A stretch of DNA of 64,000 nt from Clostridiales bacterium PH28_bin88 (GCA_000987045.1 LAKY01000073.1:21498-85497); one strand, 5' to 3'. Positions 40,448 to 50,958 are shown, counted from the first letter of the stretch. The notes: generated from the letters alone by a model not told the origin. A program made the numbers and translations.

Positions 40448-41287
40448 CTACTCGATCTTCACATCAAAATCGCATGAAGAGGCTCCAGTCAACACATTTG
40501 TGGGCCGGTTAAACTTAACCTTGTCGTTGAAAGCCTCCATCATCGCCCGGTCCTGCTCGCAATAAAGCAGGCCCAGTTCCTCCGCGCCTTTTTCCCGCCA
40601 GAGACGGGCGAAGGGGCAATAGGTGATGCTGGAGGTGTAATGTTCGGCTGTAACGGCGCTCTCCGCTTGCCAGGCCTCTTTCAAAGGCATGTCATAGAAC
40701 TTGGACAGGTTTTCGAAATTCGGCTCCAGCCCCGCTGACAGCACCTTTTCCCGCACCTGCCGGCCGCGTTCGCTGCCGAAGTTATGGATGGCCCGCCTGA
40801 CAGCCTCTTTACCCTTGTCACCGAAAGTATCTATGATTTCCTTGGACAGATGGTAATACAGCGAGGCCATAATCCTGGCCATTCTCTCCACGCTGTTAAA
40901 CTCCTCCTCGCCCGCGGCGGGGGCCGGCATACCGCAAGCCCGGGTGCCCTTGGGTACCACACAGATGAAGTCGAAGGGCTCGGTGCCGGAATTCTTGAAC
41001 TGGTGCATTTCCCCGGCGGGAACCAGCACGGCGCTGCCAGCCCGGAGCGGGATTAGCCCCTCTGCCATGCGGACACCCCCCTCCCCATTGACCACAAACA
41101 CCTCGTGCTCCCAGGGATGGCTGTGCCATTCGGTATGGGCGTTACTTGAAAGGGAGAAATACCGCATCTCGTAATTGGGTGCCCCCTGTTCCTGGGTAAG
41201 CAGCCACCGTACGGTAACCCTGCCCGGGCTTCCGGCATCCACCATCACCTGTTGTTCTTCCGTTTTGTCCAGGTCGGTAATATACAT
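40448..41287 (-). CDS. Cupin fused to L-2-amino-thiazoline-4-carboxylate hydrolase-like domain
   Basis: Cupin HTEWHSHPWEHEVFVVNGEG...VLVPAGEMHQFKN; C-terminal ITYCPFARLWREKGAEELGLLYCEQDRAMMEAFN. Confidence 0.78.
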   Translation of the reverse strand: MYITDLDKTEEQQVMVDAGSPGRVTVRWLLTQEQGAPNYEMRYFSLSSNAHTEWHSHPWEHEVFVVNGEGGVRMAEGLIPLRAGSAVLVPAGEMHQFKNSGTEPFDFICVVPKGTRACGMPAPAAGEEEFNSVERMARIMASLYYHLSKEIIDTFGDKGKEAVRRAIHNFGSERGRQVREKVLSAGLEPNFENLSKFYDMPLKEAWQAESAVTAEHYTSSITYCPFARLWREKGAEELGLLYCEQDRAMMEAFNDKVKFNRPTNVLTGASSCDFDVKIE

Positions 41288-41473
41288 GGTCCCCCTCCTT
41301 TAAAAACTGCTCTTGATGAACTTCGCTGGTTTTTCCCAAATCCCTCTCAGGCGGTAAAACTCTTTCTCCGGGCAGCCAATCAAATCAAAGCCCTACTGGT
41401 ATGAAGGAAAGCGTGATATCGGAATAGAAGTATTATATGAACATCCTGCGAACGAAAGGGAGTGAAAGGTTTT

Positions 41474-42664
41474 GTGAAAACAGCTCCGGCACAGTCCAAC
41501 AAACCGGTGGGAACCTACGTAGTTTTGACGGTTGTCTTAATAACTTTCTTTGACATGTTCAGCCAGTTGCCCATCATCTCACCCCATGCCAGTTTGCTGG
41601 GGGCGGGGGTGTTCATGACCGGCTTGACCGTTGCTATGTACTCGTTAACCAATATGGTCGGAAATTTCTTCGCCGGCAGGGTCATTAGCCTCACAGGCAA
41701 GGTCAATGCCATCTTCGGCGGAATGCTGGTGGCCGGAGCGGCAGTCAGCGGTTACGCGATGGTGAACGGACCGGGCGAGTTCCTGCTGCTGCGGGCGGTA
41801 CACGGCCTGGGCACCTCGGTGGTTGTGCCAGCGGCCTATGCCTACCTGGGAAATCTCGTTTCCCGTGACCGGCGCGGAAAAGAAATGTCCAAAACAGGTA
41901 TAGCCATTGGGGTTGCGGCCTTGATTGGCCCGGCTTTTGGGGGGATCATGAAAGACCGGCTGGGGGTGGATTTCGTGTTCTGGTTTGTCGCTGCCTCCCT
42001 GGCTGCCACAGCCCTGTTGGTCCGCTGGATCTTGCGGGACCAACTGGATTCAACCGCAGCGAAAGAACAGGCGGTACCCCTGAAAACTCTATTGAACCGC
42101 CGGGGCCTGGTGACGGCATACATCGCCGCTTTCAGCCTCATGTTTGCCAAGGGCACTATGGCTTTCTCGCTGCCGCTCTATGCGGACTCTCTCGGGTACT
42201 CCGGCGGCATTACCGGGGCGCTTTTCAGCAGTTTTGCCCTGGCTGCCCTGCTGGTATTTGCTACCCCGTTAAACAGGGTGTCCGACCGGGTGGGTAGATT
42301 TGGCCCTTTGTGCACAGGACTCTTTTTAATTGGCAGCTCGTTGATCCTCTTGCTGTTGTCCGGCAACCTGGCCTACCTGCTGGCAGTAATGTTCCTGTAC
42401 GGCATCGGCTTCGGTTTCTTGTTCCCAACGGCAACCGCCCTGGTGCTGGACCAAACTTACCCCGGCGAACGGGGCACGGCTTTCGGCCTCTTTTACGGTG
42501 TTTTCTCACTGGGCGTGGTGGTAGGTCCTGTGCTCAGCGGTTTTCTGGCCATGTGGAGAGTCCCCTCTTTCCTGGTGGGAGGTTCTGTTGCCTTGCTGGG
42601 TGTATTCAGTCTACTTCTCCTTAAAGCCGGGGTCCCGGATCCGGCGGCACTTGAGGAAAAATAG
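41474..42664 (+). CDS. MFS transporter
   Basis: ~12 TM helices; loop motifs GRVISLTGKV and NRVSDRVGRFG. Confidence 0.85.
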   Translation: MKTAPAQSNKPVGTYVVLTVVLITFFDMFSQLPIISPHASLLGAGVFMTGLTVAMYSLTNMVGNFFAGRVISLTGKVNAIFGGMLVAGAAVSGYAMVNGPGEFLLLRAVHGLGTSVVVPAAYAYLGNLVSRDRRGKEMSKTGIAIGVAALIGPAFGGIMKDRLGVDFVFWFVAASLAATALLVRWILRDQLDSTAAKEQAVPLKTLLNRRGLVTAYIAAFSLMFAKGTMAFSLPLYADSLGYSGGITGALFSSFALAALLVFATPLNRVSDRVGRFGPLCTGLFLIGSSLILLLLSGNLAYLLAVMFLYGIGFGFLFPTATALVLDQTYPGERGTAFGLFYGVFSLGVVVGPVLSGFLAMWRVPSFLVGGSVALLGVFSLLLLKAGVPDPAALEEK

Positions 42665-42667
42665 CGA

Positions 42668-42712
42668 TTGCAAAGGGACAGCCAAAGTGCCGTCCCTTTG
42701 CAGTTCTTTAAC
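42668..42712. terminator. Intrinsic terminator-like hairpin
   Basis: GCAAAGGGAC...GTCCCTTTGC. Confidence 0.65.
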
Positions 42713-42820
42713 TATTACATATTTATCAGTGCACCTGGGGGGCTGCATCTGTCTCGCGGTCTGGTTCCACTGGACGGTGTTCATGTCTTGGAAATTGCTT
42801 ACCTGCTCTACCGGACGTTT

Positions 42821-43549
42821 TCAGTCAAAATGCTTGCCAAGACACCTGTCCTTCAACAATACGTAGTATCTACCTTCTCTGGATACTACTGATGCTTCTT
42901 TAAGCTCCTGCAGCACCTGAGCCACCATCACCCGTGAGGCTCCAACCATGTCGGCCAGGTCCTGCTGGGTCAACTGCACCTCGATCAAGGTTCCAGCCGG
43001 GGTGTCCCGTCCGTATTCCGCCGCCAGCCTGGAAAAGACCAGCAACAGTTTCTCCCTTACCGGCAGCAGGGCCGCCTCCCCCAGCTGTTCCAGGGTATTG
43101 TATAACTTCCGGCCCAGGGCGCTGATGATTTTCACGGCAAACTCCGGGTTTTGCCGGACCAGTTCTTCCAAGTGCCGGCGGCTGAAACAACATAGTTTGG
43201 CCGTTTCCAGAGTCACGGCGCTGAAGGGCTGTTCTTGTGCCTGGAACAGAGCTGTTTCTCCCAACACCTCTCCCGGACCGAGTACGTCCAGAATTAATTC
43301 CCTCCCGCTTTCAGTCGCCCGCACGATCTTGATCTTCCCGGCCTTGATCAGGTACACGGTCTCTAACCGGTCGCCCTGGTTAAACAAGGTTGTCCCCTTA
43401 TCCAGCTGTTTTTTGGCGGCACTCAGGCATACATTGACGAATTCATTCCTGGCCAACCCCGTAAACACGGGTAGTTCTTGCAAGCATAGAAGACACCTTT
43501 TCACCGGCATTACCCCCCACAGGCCTATTTTAACGCCAATCACCAACAT
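42821..43549 (-). CDS. Crp/Fnr-family transcriptional regulator
   Basis: cNMP-binding domain (DVLGPGEVLGETALF) and HTH (LTQQDLADMVGASRVMVAQVLQEL). Confidence 0.9.
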   Translation of the reverse strand: MLVIGVKIGLWGVMPVKRCLLCLQELPVFTGLARNEFVNVCLSAAKKQLDKGTTLFNQGDRLETVYLIKAGKIKIVRATESGRELILDVLGPGEVLGETALFQAQEQPFSAVTLETAKLCCFSRRHLEELVRQNPEFAVKIISALGRKLYNTLEQLGEAALLPVREKLLLVFSRLAAEYGRDTPAGTLIEVQLTQQDLADMVGASRVMVAQVLQELKEASVVSREGRYYVLLKDRCLGKHFD

Positions 43550-43638
43550 TTGAAAGCTGAATCTGCCCGGTTCTGATGCCAGACAATAATACCCGCTCCA
43601 CCTGGGAAGCGGGTATCACTGAGAAAGGCCCGGAACCG

Positions 43639-43950
43639 TTATAAAAGGGATTCAACCTTTTCAACCTGAAACAACACTTCTTTCCCTTCGATGCGACCTT
43701 CACCCTTTAACCGGAAGCCTTTGGGTGAATTTTCCCTTGAGGCTATCACCACCTGCATTTTCCCGGTTTCCCGGAGGTTCTTTTGGGTGGTTTCCATCCT
43801 GAAGATACCAAAGACTAAGATACCTTCGTCTCGCACCTCCTTAACTTTACCCACCGTGATCAGGTGAGGCTCCCCTTCCCTGGAGACAGTCACGACAGGT
43901 ACGATTGGCGCTTTGGGAATCAATTCCTTGACTTCATCCGTTAAAAGCAT
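43639..43950 (-). CDS. Pyridoxamine 5'-phosphate oxidase-like FMN split-barrel protein
   Basis: PIVPVVTVSREGEPHLITVGKVKEV...TQKNLRETGKMQVVIASREN. Confidence 0.75.
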   Translation of the reverse strand: MLLTDEVKELIPKAPIVPVVTVSREGEPHLITVGKVKEVRDEGILVFGIFRMETTQKNLRETGKMQVVIASRENSPKGFRLKGEGRIEGKEVLFQVEKVESLL

Positions 43951-44035
43951 GGGCGGACCTCCTTTCCGTTGATGCCTGGATCATATCACCGGTCGCCGTG
44001 CCGGTCTGTAAATAATTTTACAAGCCAGGGCTAAT

Positions 44036-44719
44036 TTACCCTTGGCTTTGCGGGCAGGAGCCGATGCACATCCCGCACCGTTTCCCTGCAAGCCGGACAA
44101 AAATGTAGTGATAGCATTTTTCCTTGTCCATGCGCCAGCCCTCTTCGGGAGAATAAGCCCCTCGCCAGCCGTTCAGGGCCTGTGCGGGACAGGCGGTAAC
44201 ACAGTCCTCGCACAAGGTGCAGGGGTTATCCTGGAGAGGTTCATCGGGAATCAGCGGTGCTGACGTGACTATCGTACAAAATCGCAACCGGGCGCCAAAC
44301 CGGGAGTTAAGTACCAGGTTGTTCAGTCCAAAGAGGCCCAGGCCGCAGGCTACCGCTGCGTGCTTATGCGATAAATCACCCATCAAGCGGGAAGCGTCGC
44401 CGATACTGGCCTCAGGCGAAAAAGGCAGGCTGTCATAACCCTTTGTCTCCAGGAAACGAGCGCCCCGGTAGCCCAACTCTTTCAAAAACCCGTTGACGCA
44501 ATCGAATTCCAGGACATACTCGTTCCTGCTGGCCGGCAAGTTTTTCACAGGTCCCCGGTTCAGCGCATAAGCGATGGAAACGATACTCCGGGCCGCAGGC
44601 AGGTAATCCGCAGGCCGGAAGCCTTCCCCGGCGGAGGAAAGCGCGGAGGCCGGAGCCACCCCAACCAAGTCCGCCCCCAGGCCTTGCAGGTACTCTTTTA
44701 GTTCTCTCGTAATGTCCAT
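44036..44719 (-). CDS. Epoxyqueuosine reductase-like 4Fe-4S protein
   Basis: CTLCEDCVTACPAQAL and CGMCIGSCP clusters; ADLVGVAPASAL N-terminus. Confidence 0.82.
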   Translation of the reverse strand: MDITRELKEYLQGLGADLVGVAPASALSSAGEGFRPADYLPAARSIVSIAYALNRGPVKNLPASRNEYVLEFDCVNGFLKELGYRGARFLETKGYDSLPFSPEASIGDASRLMGDLSHKHAAVACGLGLFGLNNLVLNSRFGARLRFCTIVTSAPLIPDEPLQDNPCTLCEDCVTACPAQALNGWRGAYSPEEGWRMDKEKCYHYIFVRLAGKRCGMCIGSCPQSQG

Positions 44720-44969
44720 TCCTCTTTTCCCCCTTTCTCTCCTCCTTAGTTTACACATAAAAAGTCTCAGCCGCAGTCAAATATTTTACACTCTGCCAAT
44801 CCATCCCCCGTGAAATACTCCAGCGCGCGATGAATACAGGCTCAATAACCGTCTCTAAGGTCTGGGAAAAGATAAACCCTGGCGGCAGGCTTAACGCCGC
44901 TGGGTTTGGCGGTGCGGGCGCCGCATTTTCAGCCAGTACGGCGCCCGGGGTAGCTAAAACCTATCAATT

Positions 44970-45704
44970 TTACGCTTGTATTAAATATCTGAGCAATTGC
45001 CTTAACTTATTTTCGTCTTCCAAATGACCAACCTTTAATTTGCAAATCCCCAGGCGTTGGCTTTTCAGGTAATCACTGGACATGAACTTTGTTATATCCG
45101 TATCCAGCGGAAGTTCCGGCACTAGTATAAAAGCCCCTTGCACCACTCGTTGAAAACTTTGGTTGACGATAGCATCCTTATACATATGCATGTCATCTAG
45201 AGCGCTTGTGACCCCTATCTGGTAAACCCGGTACTTTGGGTCAAGTATAATTACCCTGGTTTCACCGAGCTTGTCGATATATTCAATAGCAATATCCGGT
45301 ATCATCAGATGAGAATATGATCCTATAGTGTCAGGGGTGTTTATGCTGCGATAATACCGCTGAAAATACACCTTGACTTTTTCACTGATGGTTACCCGAC
45401 TTTGGGTTCCGTGAGTGAGCCTAAGGGATAAGCCGCCGTCTGCCGGTGACGCAGAAAAAAGATTGCTCGCATCAAAACCGGAGTCACCGAAGATGTCCCG
45501 CAATATTTCCACCGTCTTGAAGTAACTCCAGTACTCGTAGAGTTGATAGGTCTTGTCGAGGCTGAGACGGAAAACTTCTCCCGCAAAAGGGGAAACTGTT
45601 TTCTTAAACTTCCGGTACAAGGCCCGCAGCAAATATTTTTTCTTCGGGAATTGTAAGGTCAGTCTCGTCACAAAGTCTCTTGATTCTGTCTTGGATAGAA
45701 CCAT
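44970..45704 (-). pseudogene. DUF2357-like PD-(D/E)xK nuclease, C-terminal fragment
   Basis: MIPDIAIEYIDKLGETRVIILDPKYRVY...DDMHMYKDAIV; same core as 62848..63939; N-terminal region missing. Confidence 0.65.
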
Positions 45705-46190
45705 TGTCTGGTTGGTTTGTCCTTTCGTTCAACTCGTTGGCAGATAAGTAGACTTTTCCTTTCTGACCATGCCTCGCGCAAACAACTGCCATCATCTGCA
45801 CGCCTATTCTCCCGGCCTTACCCTCCGACTTGACATAACCGTTCGGCACGTTGGAGCCGCAGAAGGGACAGGTGGCGTTCCCCCGGCTGGAAAACCCGGC
45901 GGGGTTGAAGCCCAGCTCTTTTTCCGTCGTTGCCGATACCACCTGGAAGCGCACTTTCTTCAGTGCCCGGTCCGGGAGTATCTTCAGGGCAACGTAAAGA
46001 CCCTTCTTTTTGCAAAGCCAGGTCTGGCGCAGCAGGGGCACGGTAGCGCGGCAGGCCGGGTTGGGACAGTCAACCGTACGGGTCCAGAGATAGGCGATGG
46101 GGGTGAGAAATTCCTCCCGCTCGCCTCCATCGACGGCCTCTGCCAGGGTTAACTGCCGGGGCTGTCCGGCCCGGCCAGCTTTTTACCAAA
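45604..46190 (-). pseudogene. DUF1156-like adenine-specific DNA methylase fragment
   Basis: LAEAVDGGEREEFLTPIAYLWTRTVDCPNPACRATVPLLRQTWLCKKKGLYVALKILPD...GNATCPFCGSNV; no methylase catalytic motifs remain. Confidence 0.7.
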
Positions 46191-46737
46191 CTTTTGCGGG
46201 TACTTTCAGATGTTTTTTGTAGAAGGTCAGCTTTAAGTAACGGTCCCGGGGCGTACCGTACCGGCGAACCGCCTGCAGCCTGGTGGCCCGGAATTTGGCC
46301 GGCACTGAATGTAAACGCCACAACCCGTCAGCCCTGGCCTCAACGGGCAAATTAACCTGGGCCGCCGCCTGAAGAAAGTACTCTTGAATGTATTCCGGCA
46401 TCAACCGCCGCTTTCCTTCATGCGGCGCAGGAACCAGGGGCTATGGTCCATGGAGATGATCCGCTTATTTATTTCACCGCCGACAAACTGGTCCGGATCC
46501 AACAGCCGGAGAAAGTGCTCAAACTGGTCCTCATCGCCCTGGTGGGGGGTGGCAGTCAACATCAGCACGTTGTTAGCCTGAGCGGTTATTCTTTCCGCCA
46601 GTTGGTACCGCCGGGTCCTGCGAACCTCTTTCCCGGCAGTGCGAGCCGAACATTTGTGGGCTTCGTCTATCACCACCAGGTCCCATTCAGCCCTTAAAAT
46701 GCCGGGCCAGATGTCATCCTGCTTGGTGGGATAGAGA
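46183..46737 (-). pseudogene. SNF2/DEAH-family helicase fragments
   Basis: ILRAEWDLVVIDEAHKCSA (DEAH) and NVLMLTATPHQGDEDQFEHFLRLLDP (motif III region) then a separate frame DGLWRLHSVPAKFRA.... Confidence 0.75.
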
Positions 46738-47020
46738 GCAGGCCAAATCTATTTTCGCCTTGTCTGGAAGAGATCGTTTCCCTCAGTTGAGAGTTTTAAG
46801 TAATACCCCCGGGTGAATCAGAGGGTATCATTATTCAGCTCTGGCGTCATGCATTTGGGAAGAGTGGAGTCATAGAAATTTTCCTTACTGTTTTACTGTT
46901 AAAGAAGAATCTAAAAAGCCCTTCAAGTTGGTATGAAGGGTTCTACAAAGTTATTTGGCAAAAAAACCTAGCTGTGCATCCATGTTGTTATAACCTGATG
47001 ACGTTGATATTCATTCTTCT

Positions 47021-47386
47021 TTAATCCTGGGGCAACATCCTTCTCACGCGAAACTTATTTTCATCTAGAATGACCAGGTTTCCTTCGAGTTTGCCTGTAT
47101 AGTTCCGTAAAAAGTTAGTCAAGATCACATTGATCTTTCCTGGTCGACTATCCCGGATTCGTATCACTAAAACCCCTGTATCTACAGTAGGCCGATAAAC
47201 AAGAATATTTGAGAAGTCAAGGTCTTTGGTTATGAAGTTTCGCCTCTCTTTGACCGCAACCTTAAATAGATGGTTATCATTTTGACCACGTAAATCCGAT
47301 TCGACTACATAACTTACATCATGTCCCAATGATCGAAGAGTGGCAACTGTTGAGGCGGGAATATTTTCGTCCGCAAGAAACCTCAT
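47021..47386 (-). CDS. DUF5615-like PIN-fold toxin candidate
   Basis: MRFLADENIPASTVATLRSLGHDV...NFITKDLDFSNI. Confidence 0.82.
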   Translation of the reverse strand: MRFLADENIPASTVATLRSLGHDVSYVVESDLRGQNDNHLFKVAVKERRNFITKDLDFSNILVYRPTVDTGVLVIRIRDSRPGKINVILTNFLRNYTGKLEGNLVILDENKFRVRRMLPQD

Positions 47387-47619
47387 ACGTTGGCCTCCAG
47401 TGGGTACAATTCATCCCGTGCCGCAACTGCCGCATACTGTAAACAAGCCTTGATATCTTCCGGTGCAAGATGTGGATATTCTTTAAGAATCTCGTCGAAC
47501 GAATAATCTCCAGCCAACATTTCCAACACCATATAAACAGCTACCCTTGTGCCTTTTATTCTTGCTTTGCCATGTAACACTTCCGGCGTTATTTCTATCC
47601 TCTCGAGAAGTTCAGACAT
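47383..47619 (-). CDS. DUF433-family antitoxin candidate
   Basis: RIEITPEVLHGKARIKGTRVAVYMVLEMLAGDYSFDEILKEYPHLAPEDIKACLQYAA. Confidence 0.85.
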   Translation of the reverse strand: MSELLERIEITPEVLHGKARIKGTRVAVYMVLEMLAGDYSFDEILKEYPHLAPEDIKACLQYAAVAARDELYPLEANV

Positions 47620-47758
47620 TTTACCCCTCCGTTCATCTTGGGACTTGCTTGTTTTAATTCATTATAACAGAAACGATAATTGAATTCCAGTATCTGTTAG
47701 AGAGATGTTCCAGGGTATCGTATGGGTGAAGCCAGGTGCCGCATCAGCCGTAAAAAGT

Positions 47759-47852
47759 ATTCTCCCGGCCTTACCATCGTACTTGATATAACCGTTCGGC
47801 ACGTTGGATCCGCAGAAGGGGCAGGTGGTGTTCCCCGGCTAGAAAAGCCGGC
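47759..47852 (-). pseudogene. Second DUF1156-methylase Zn-ribbon fragment
   Basis: Nucleotide similarity to 45806..45900 (shared CCGTTCGGCACGTTGGA.CCGCAGAAGGG.CAGGTGG). Confidence 0.75.
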
Positions 47853-48169
47853 GCGCACCATCTGGCGGCCCTGGCTCCCCTGGCGCATGTTGAGATAGGG
47901 GCAGTTCATCCTCCGGTCCTATGGTTACCAGCCTTTTAGTACTAATTCCTGGAACGGATAATGAATGGTGTTTCTTGTAACGATATCCGCGTTCAGGCCG
48001 GGGTGTTGAAAGGAAACTACCTGAACCCGGTTTAAAGCTACACCAATGTAAAAGCAATAGACACCCTAAATTTACCACAATTTTATCTTCCCTTTATTCG
48101 CATACCTATAGCAAAGGAAAAAGTCGTGCTTTTTTATTCTTTTCAAAAATATCTCTTCTCCTTTTTGTT

Positions 48170-48358
48170 CCAGGCCATTTACGCGGCTAGTGCTTCCCTG
48201 TTTTGCTCCCCTTTTTGCCGCTCGAACTGGCTGCGGCTCAACCGCCACCACATACACCAGCACCCACCGCAGGCCCCCCGCGACCCGAACAGCGTCTCAA
48301 GGTCCCGCCACCGCTCCGGGGTTACCGGATAGTACCGCAGCTCCGATTGTTGTGCCAT
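48170..48358 (-). pseudogene. GNAT-family acetyltransferase N-terminal fragment
   Basis: MAQQSELRYYPVTPERWRDLETLFGSRGACGGCWCMWWRLSRSQFERQKGEQNREALAA*. Confidence 0.7.
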
Positions 48359-48631
48359 GTTACTTCACCCTATCTAAGATATTTCAAACCGTGTCCATCC
48401 TAAACAATCATTATGTAAAGATCGCTACTCAGCGTAAGGATTGATCGCGATCCATACCTAGATTAGCATTTCCCCGCTAATTGGCAACCTCTTCGTCACT
48501 CCTGGCATAAGCAGCCAAGACCCGTAGGTTTCGTCCGATAACAGGTTCGTAATGTCCCCCTCTGTTGTCAAGTATGAGGGAAAGTGATTGTAAGAACAGT
48601 TGTTTAGTGATATATTTAGATCGACAACAAC

Positions 48632-48850
48632 ACATTTGCTTCGTTAGGTGAGGCTCCTGTACGGAAACAGGTCGCTACCCGGAAACATCGAAAGATGCCA
48701 ATGGGTTAACAGGTATTACCGGATTAAGGTTCTACCTAATGCGGCTGGGAAATCCCCCTTACGCCGTGCAGTGCTAAAGCTCAACGAGTGGAGAGAACAT
48801 CCCTGTCTTTTGGTAAAAGCCTTCCGCTTGTTGAGAAGGCTTTTATTATT
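48632..48850 (+). ncRNA. M-box (Mg2+) riboswitch with terminator
   Basis: CTTCGTTAGGTGAGGCTCCTGTACGGAAACAGG...CTACCCGGAAACATCGAAAGATGCCAATGGGTTAACAGGTATTACCGGATTAAGG; upstream of corA. Confidence 0.9.
48815..48850 (+). terminator. Expression-platform terminator of the M-box
   Basis: AAAAGCCTTC...GAAGGCTTTTATTATT. Confidence 0.88.
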
Positions 48851-48993
48851 GGGGAGGTGGTAGAAATGGATAGCGACGGAGATAGTAGTAAAAGAAAATA
48901 TTCTATTCGTTATACCATCGTTATGCCAACTACTACCATACGGAATCCCCCATAAGCGTGGAGCCGGGTAGCAAAAGAAAGGAGGAAGCATCC

Positions 48994-49959
48994 GTGCTGA
49001 ACATCTTCAAGACCGTAGGAGACCGGCTTGTTGCCATTGAAAATCTAGGTGAAAAGGGCAGCTGGATTAGTCTTGCCGCCCCTTCCGAAATAGAACTGTC
49101 GGGGGTATGTGACCATGCGAAAGTCTCCCCTGATCTGCTCCGTTACCCCCTTGACGAAGAGGAAATTTCCCGCATCGAGTTTGATGAAGGCCAAGCTCTG
49201 ATTATCATCAAGATCCCGGTGATCAGGGGGAATACTTATGACACCATCCCCCTGGGAATGATCATGACGGAAGAGCTCTTTATCACGGTCTCATTAGAAA
49301 AAAACGAACTCCTGGACGAGTTCGCTTCCGGTAAGCTGAAGACTTTTAACACGAATAAAAAAACACGGTTTTTGCTGCAGATTTTGTTCAGGACGGCAAC
49401 ATTATACCTTAAGTACCTGAGGCAGATCGATAAAAAGACTGATGAAGTCGAGCGAAGGCTCCACCAGTCCATGCGGAACGAGGAATTGATTAAACTGTTG
49501 GACCTGCAAAAGAGCCTGGTGTACTTCACCACGTCCCTGAAGTCCAACGAAATTGTCATGGAAAAACTATTAAAATCCAGGTTGAGCAAGGAACCCCTGG
49601 ACCCGGACGCAAGCAATTCTCGGCTGATCAAGATGTATGAAGAGGACGAGGACCTGCTGGAAGACGTGATCACCGAAAACAAGCAGGCCATTGAGATGGG
49701 TGAAATCTATACCAGCATTTTGAGCGGGACCATGGACGCCTTCGCGTCCGTTATCTCCAACAACCTCAACATCGTAATGAAGTTCCTCACCTCGGTAACC
49801 ATTGTCTTATCAATACCGACGATCATCGCCAGCCTGTACGGAATGAACGTCCCTCTTCCGTTTCAGGACTCCCCCCACGCTTTTGCGGGGACGCTGGCTG
49901 TTTCCGCATCGCTGGCAGCATTAATCGTAATGGTCTTTGTCAAGAGGAGAATGTTTTAG
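48994..49959 (+). CDS. corA: CorA-family Mg2+ transporter (GTG start)
   Basis: IASLYGMNVPLPF (GMN motif), two C-terminal TMs; AAAGGAGG SD before GTG 48994. Confidence 0.92.
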   Translation: MLNIFKTVGDRLVAIENLGEKGSWISLAAPSEIELSGVCDHAKVSPDLLRYPLDEEEISRIEFDEGQALIIIKIPVIRGNTYDTIPLGMIMTEELFITVSLEKNELLDEFASGKLKTFNTNKKTRFLLQILFRTATLYLKYLRQIDKKTDEVERRLHQSMRNEELIKLLDLQKSLVYFTTSLKSNEIVMEKLLKSRLSKEPLDPDASNSRLIKMYEEDEDLLEDVITENKQAIEMGEIYTSILSGTMDAFASVISNNLNIVMKFLTSVTIVLSIPTIIASLYGMNVPLPFQDSPHAFAGTLAVSASLAALIVMVFVKRRMF

Positions 49960-50958
49960 GCTCACGGAGCCTGTCTTGCCGGCTTCGGGGGGAAATAGCC
50001 TTTCGCTCCTCCCATGCCGGCCTACGCTCTCCATGGCAACTCGTGCCAGAAGTGCTATCGTTATGTTTATATAAGCCTCACCATAAATACCTGCTCCGCG
50101 AACGGGGTGAAACCTTCGCGTTCCAGCAAATCCAACACGGGCGTTAGACGCGGAGAGGTTTACCGTATAGCGGCGACATGCCAAGTCGAAGGGAGCGTAC
50201 ACCTGGGCAAGCATGAAGCAGGCGATATCGTCCGCGTCCTCCCGTTCAGGTTTCACCTCACACTGGTAAAGAGCGATGGCAACCTGCCTTTCCGACTCAT
50301 CGAAAAAACGCTTGAACACGGCATACCCTGCTTCTTCCCCGGAAGAATCGATGATCACCAGCGACTCGCCATCCCGCACGCTCGCCCACTGGGTTTGCCA
50401 GGGAGCCATGTTCCGGTAGAAAGAGAGGTCTCGCACGTCCGCCGGTATCCCCCGGATTGCCCGGTAGAAAAGTTCTTTATCACTGCGAAATGGCGCCTGT
50501 GCGAACGCACCGTGACGCTGGTGGAAAACCAGCCGGTCGGTAATTTCGTATCCCATTTGCCGGTACAGCGCGATCGCATTGCTGTTTTCCCTTATTGCTT
50601 CCAAGGTCGCGACCTCGACCTTTTCTTCGCGATAGATGTTCAGAGTCGCTTCAATCAACGCTTTGCCGACGCCTCACCGCCGAAACCCGGGCAGCACCGC
50701 GGTGCCGCCGTTCCATGCCACCTTTCTCCCACCGATGATGCGTACACCGTTCAACGTGAAACCGGCGGGTTGTCCGTCCACAAAGGCAACGACAGACATC
50801 GCTGGGGAAAGCCCCTCCATTCCCAGCCTGGCGGTATAAGCATCCACCGTCATCGCCATGTTAAAGTAATACCCGGAAAACCCCTCGTTCCAGAGGTAAA
50901 AAATCTGAAAATGTACATGGAAGTAAAGAACAACAGAAATCCCTAAAAAAAGGCGCAC
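49921..50958 (-). pseudogene. GNAT-family acetyltransferase interrupted by one in-frame TGA
   Basis: ...AWNGGTAVLPGFRR-TGA(50676..50674)-GVGKALIEATLNIYREEKVEVATLEAIRENSNAIALYRQMGYE...; both halves in the same frame. Confidence 0.85.

Noticed and set aside
50014-50946. 310-aa plus-strand ORF
   Set aside because: Antisense to the GNAT gene; its length is a by-product of the reverse frame.
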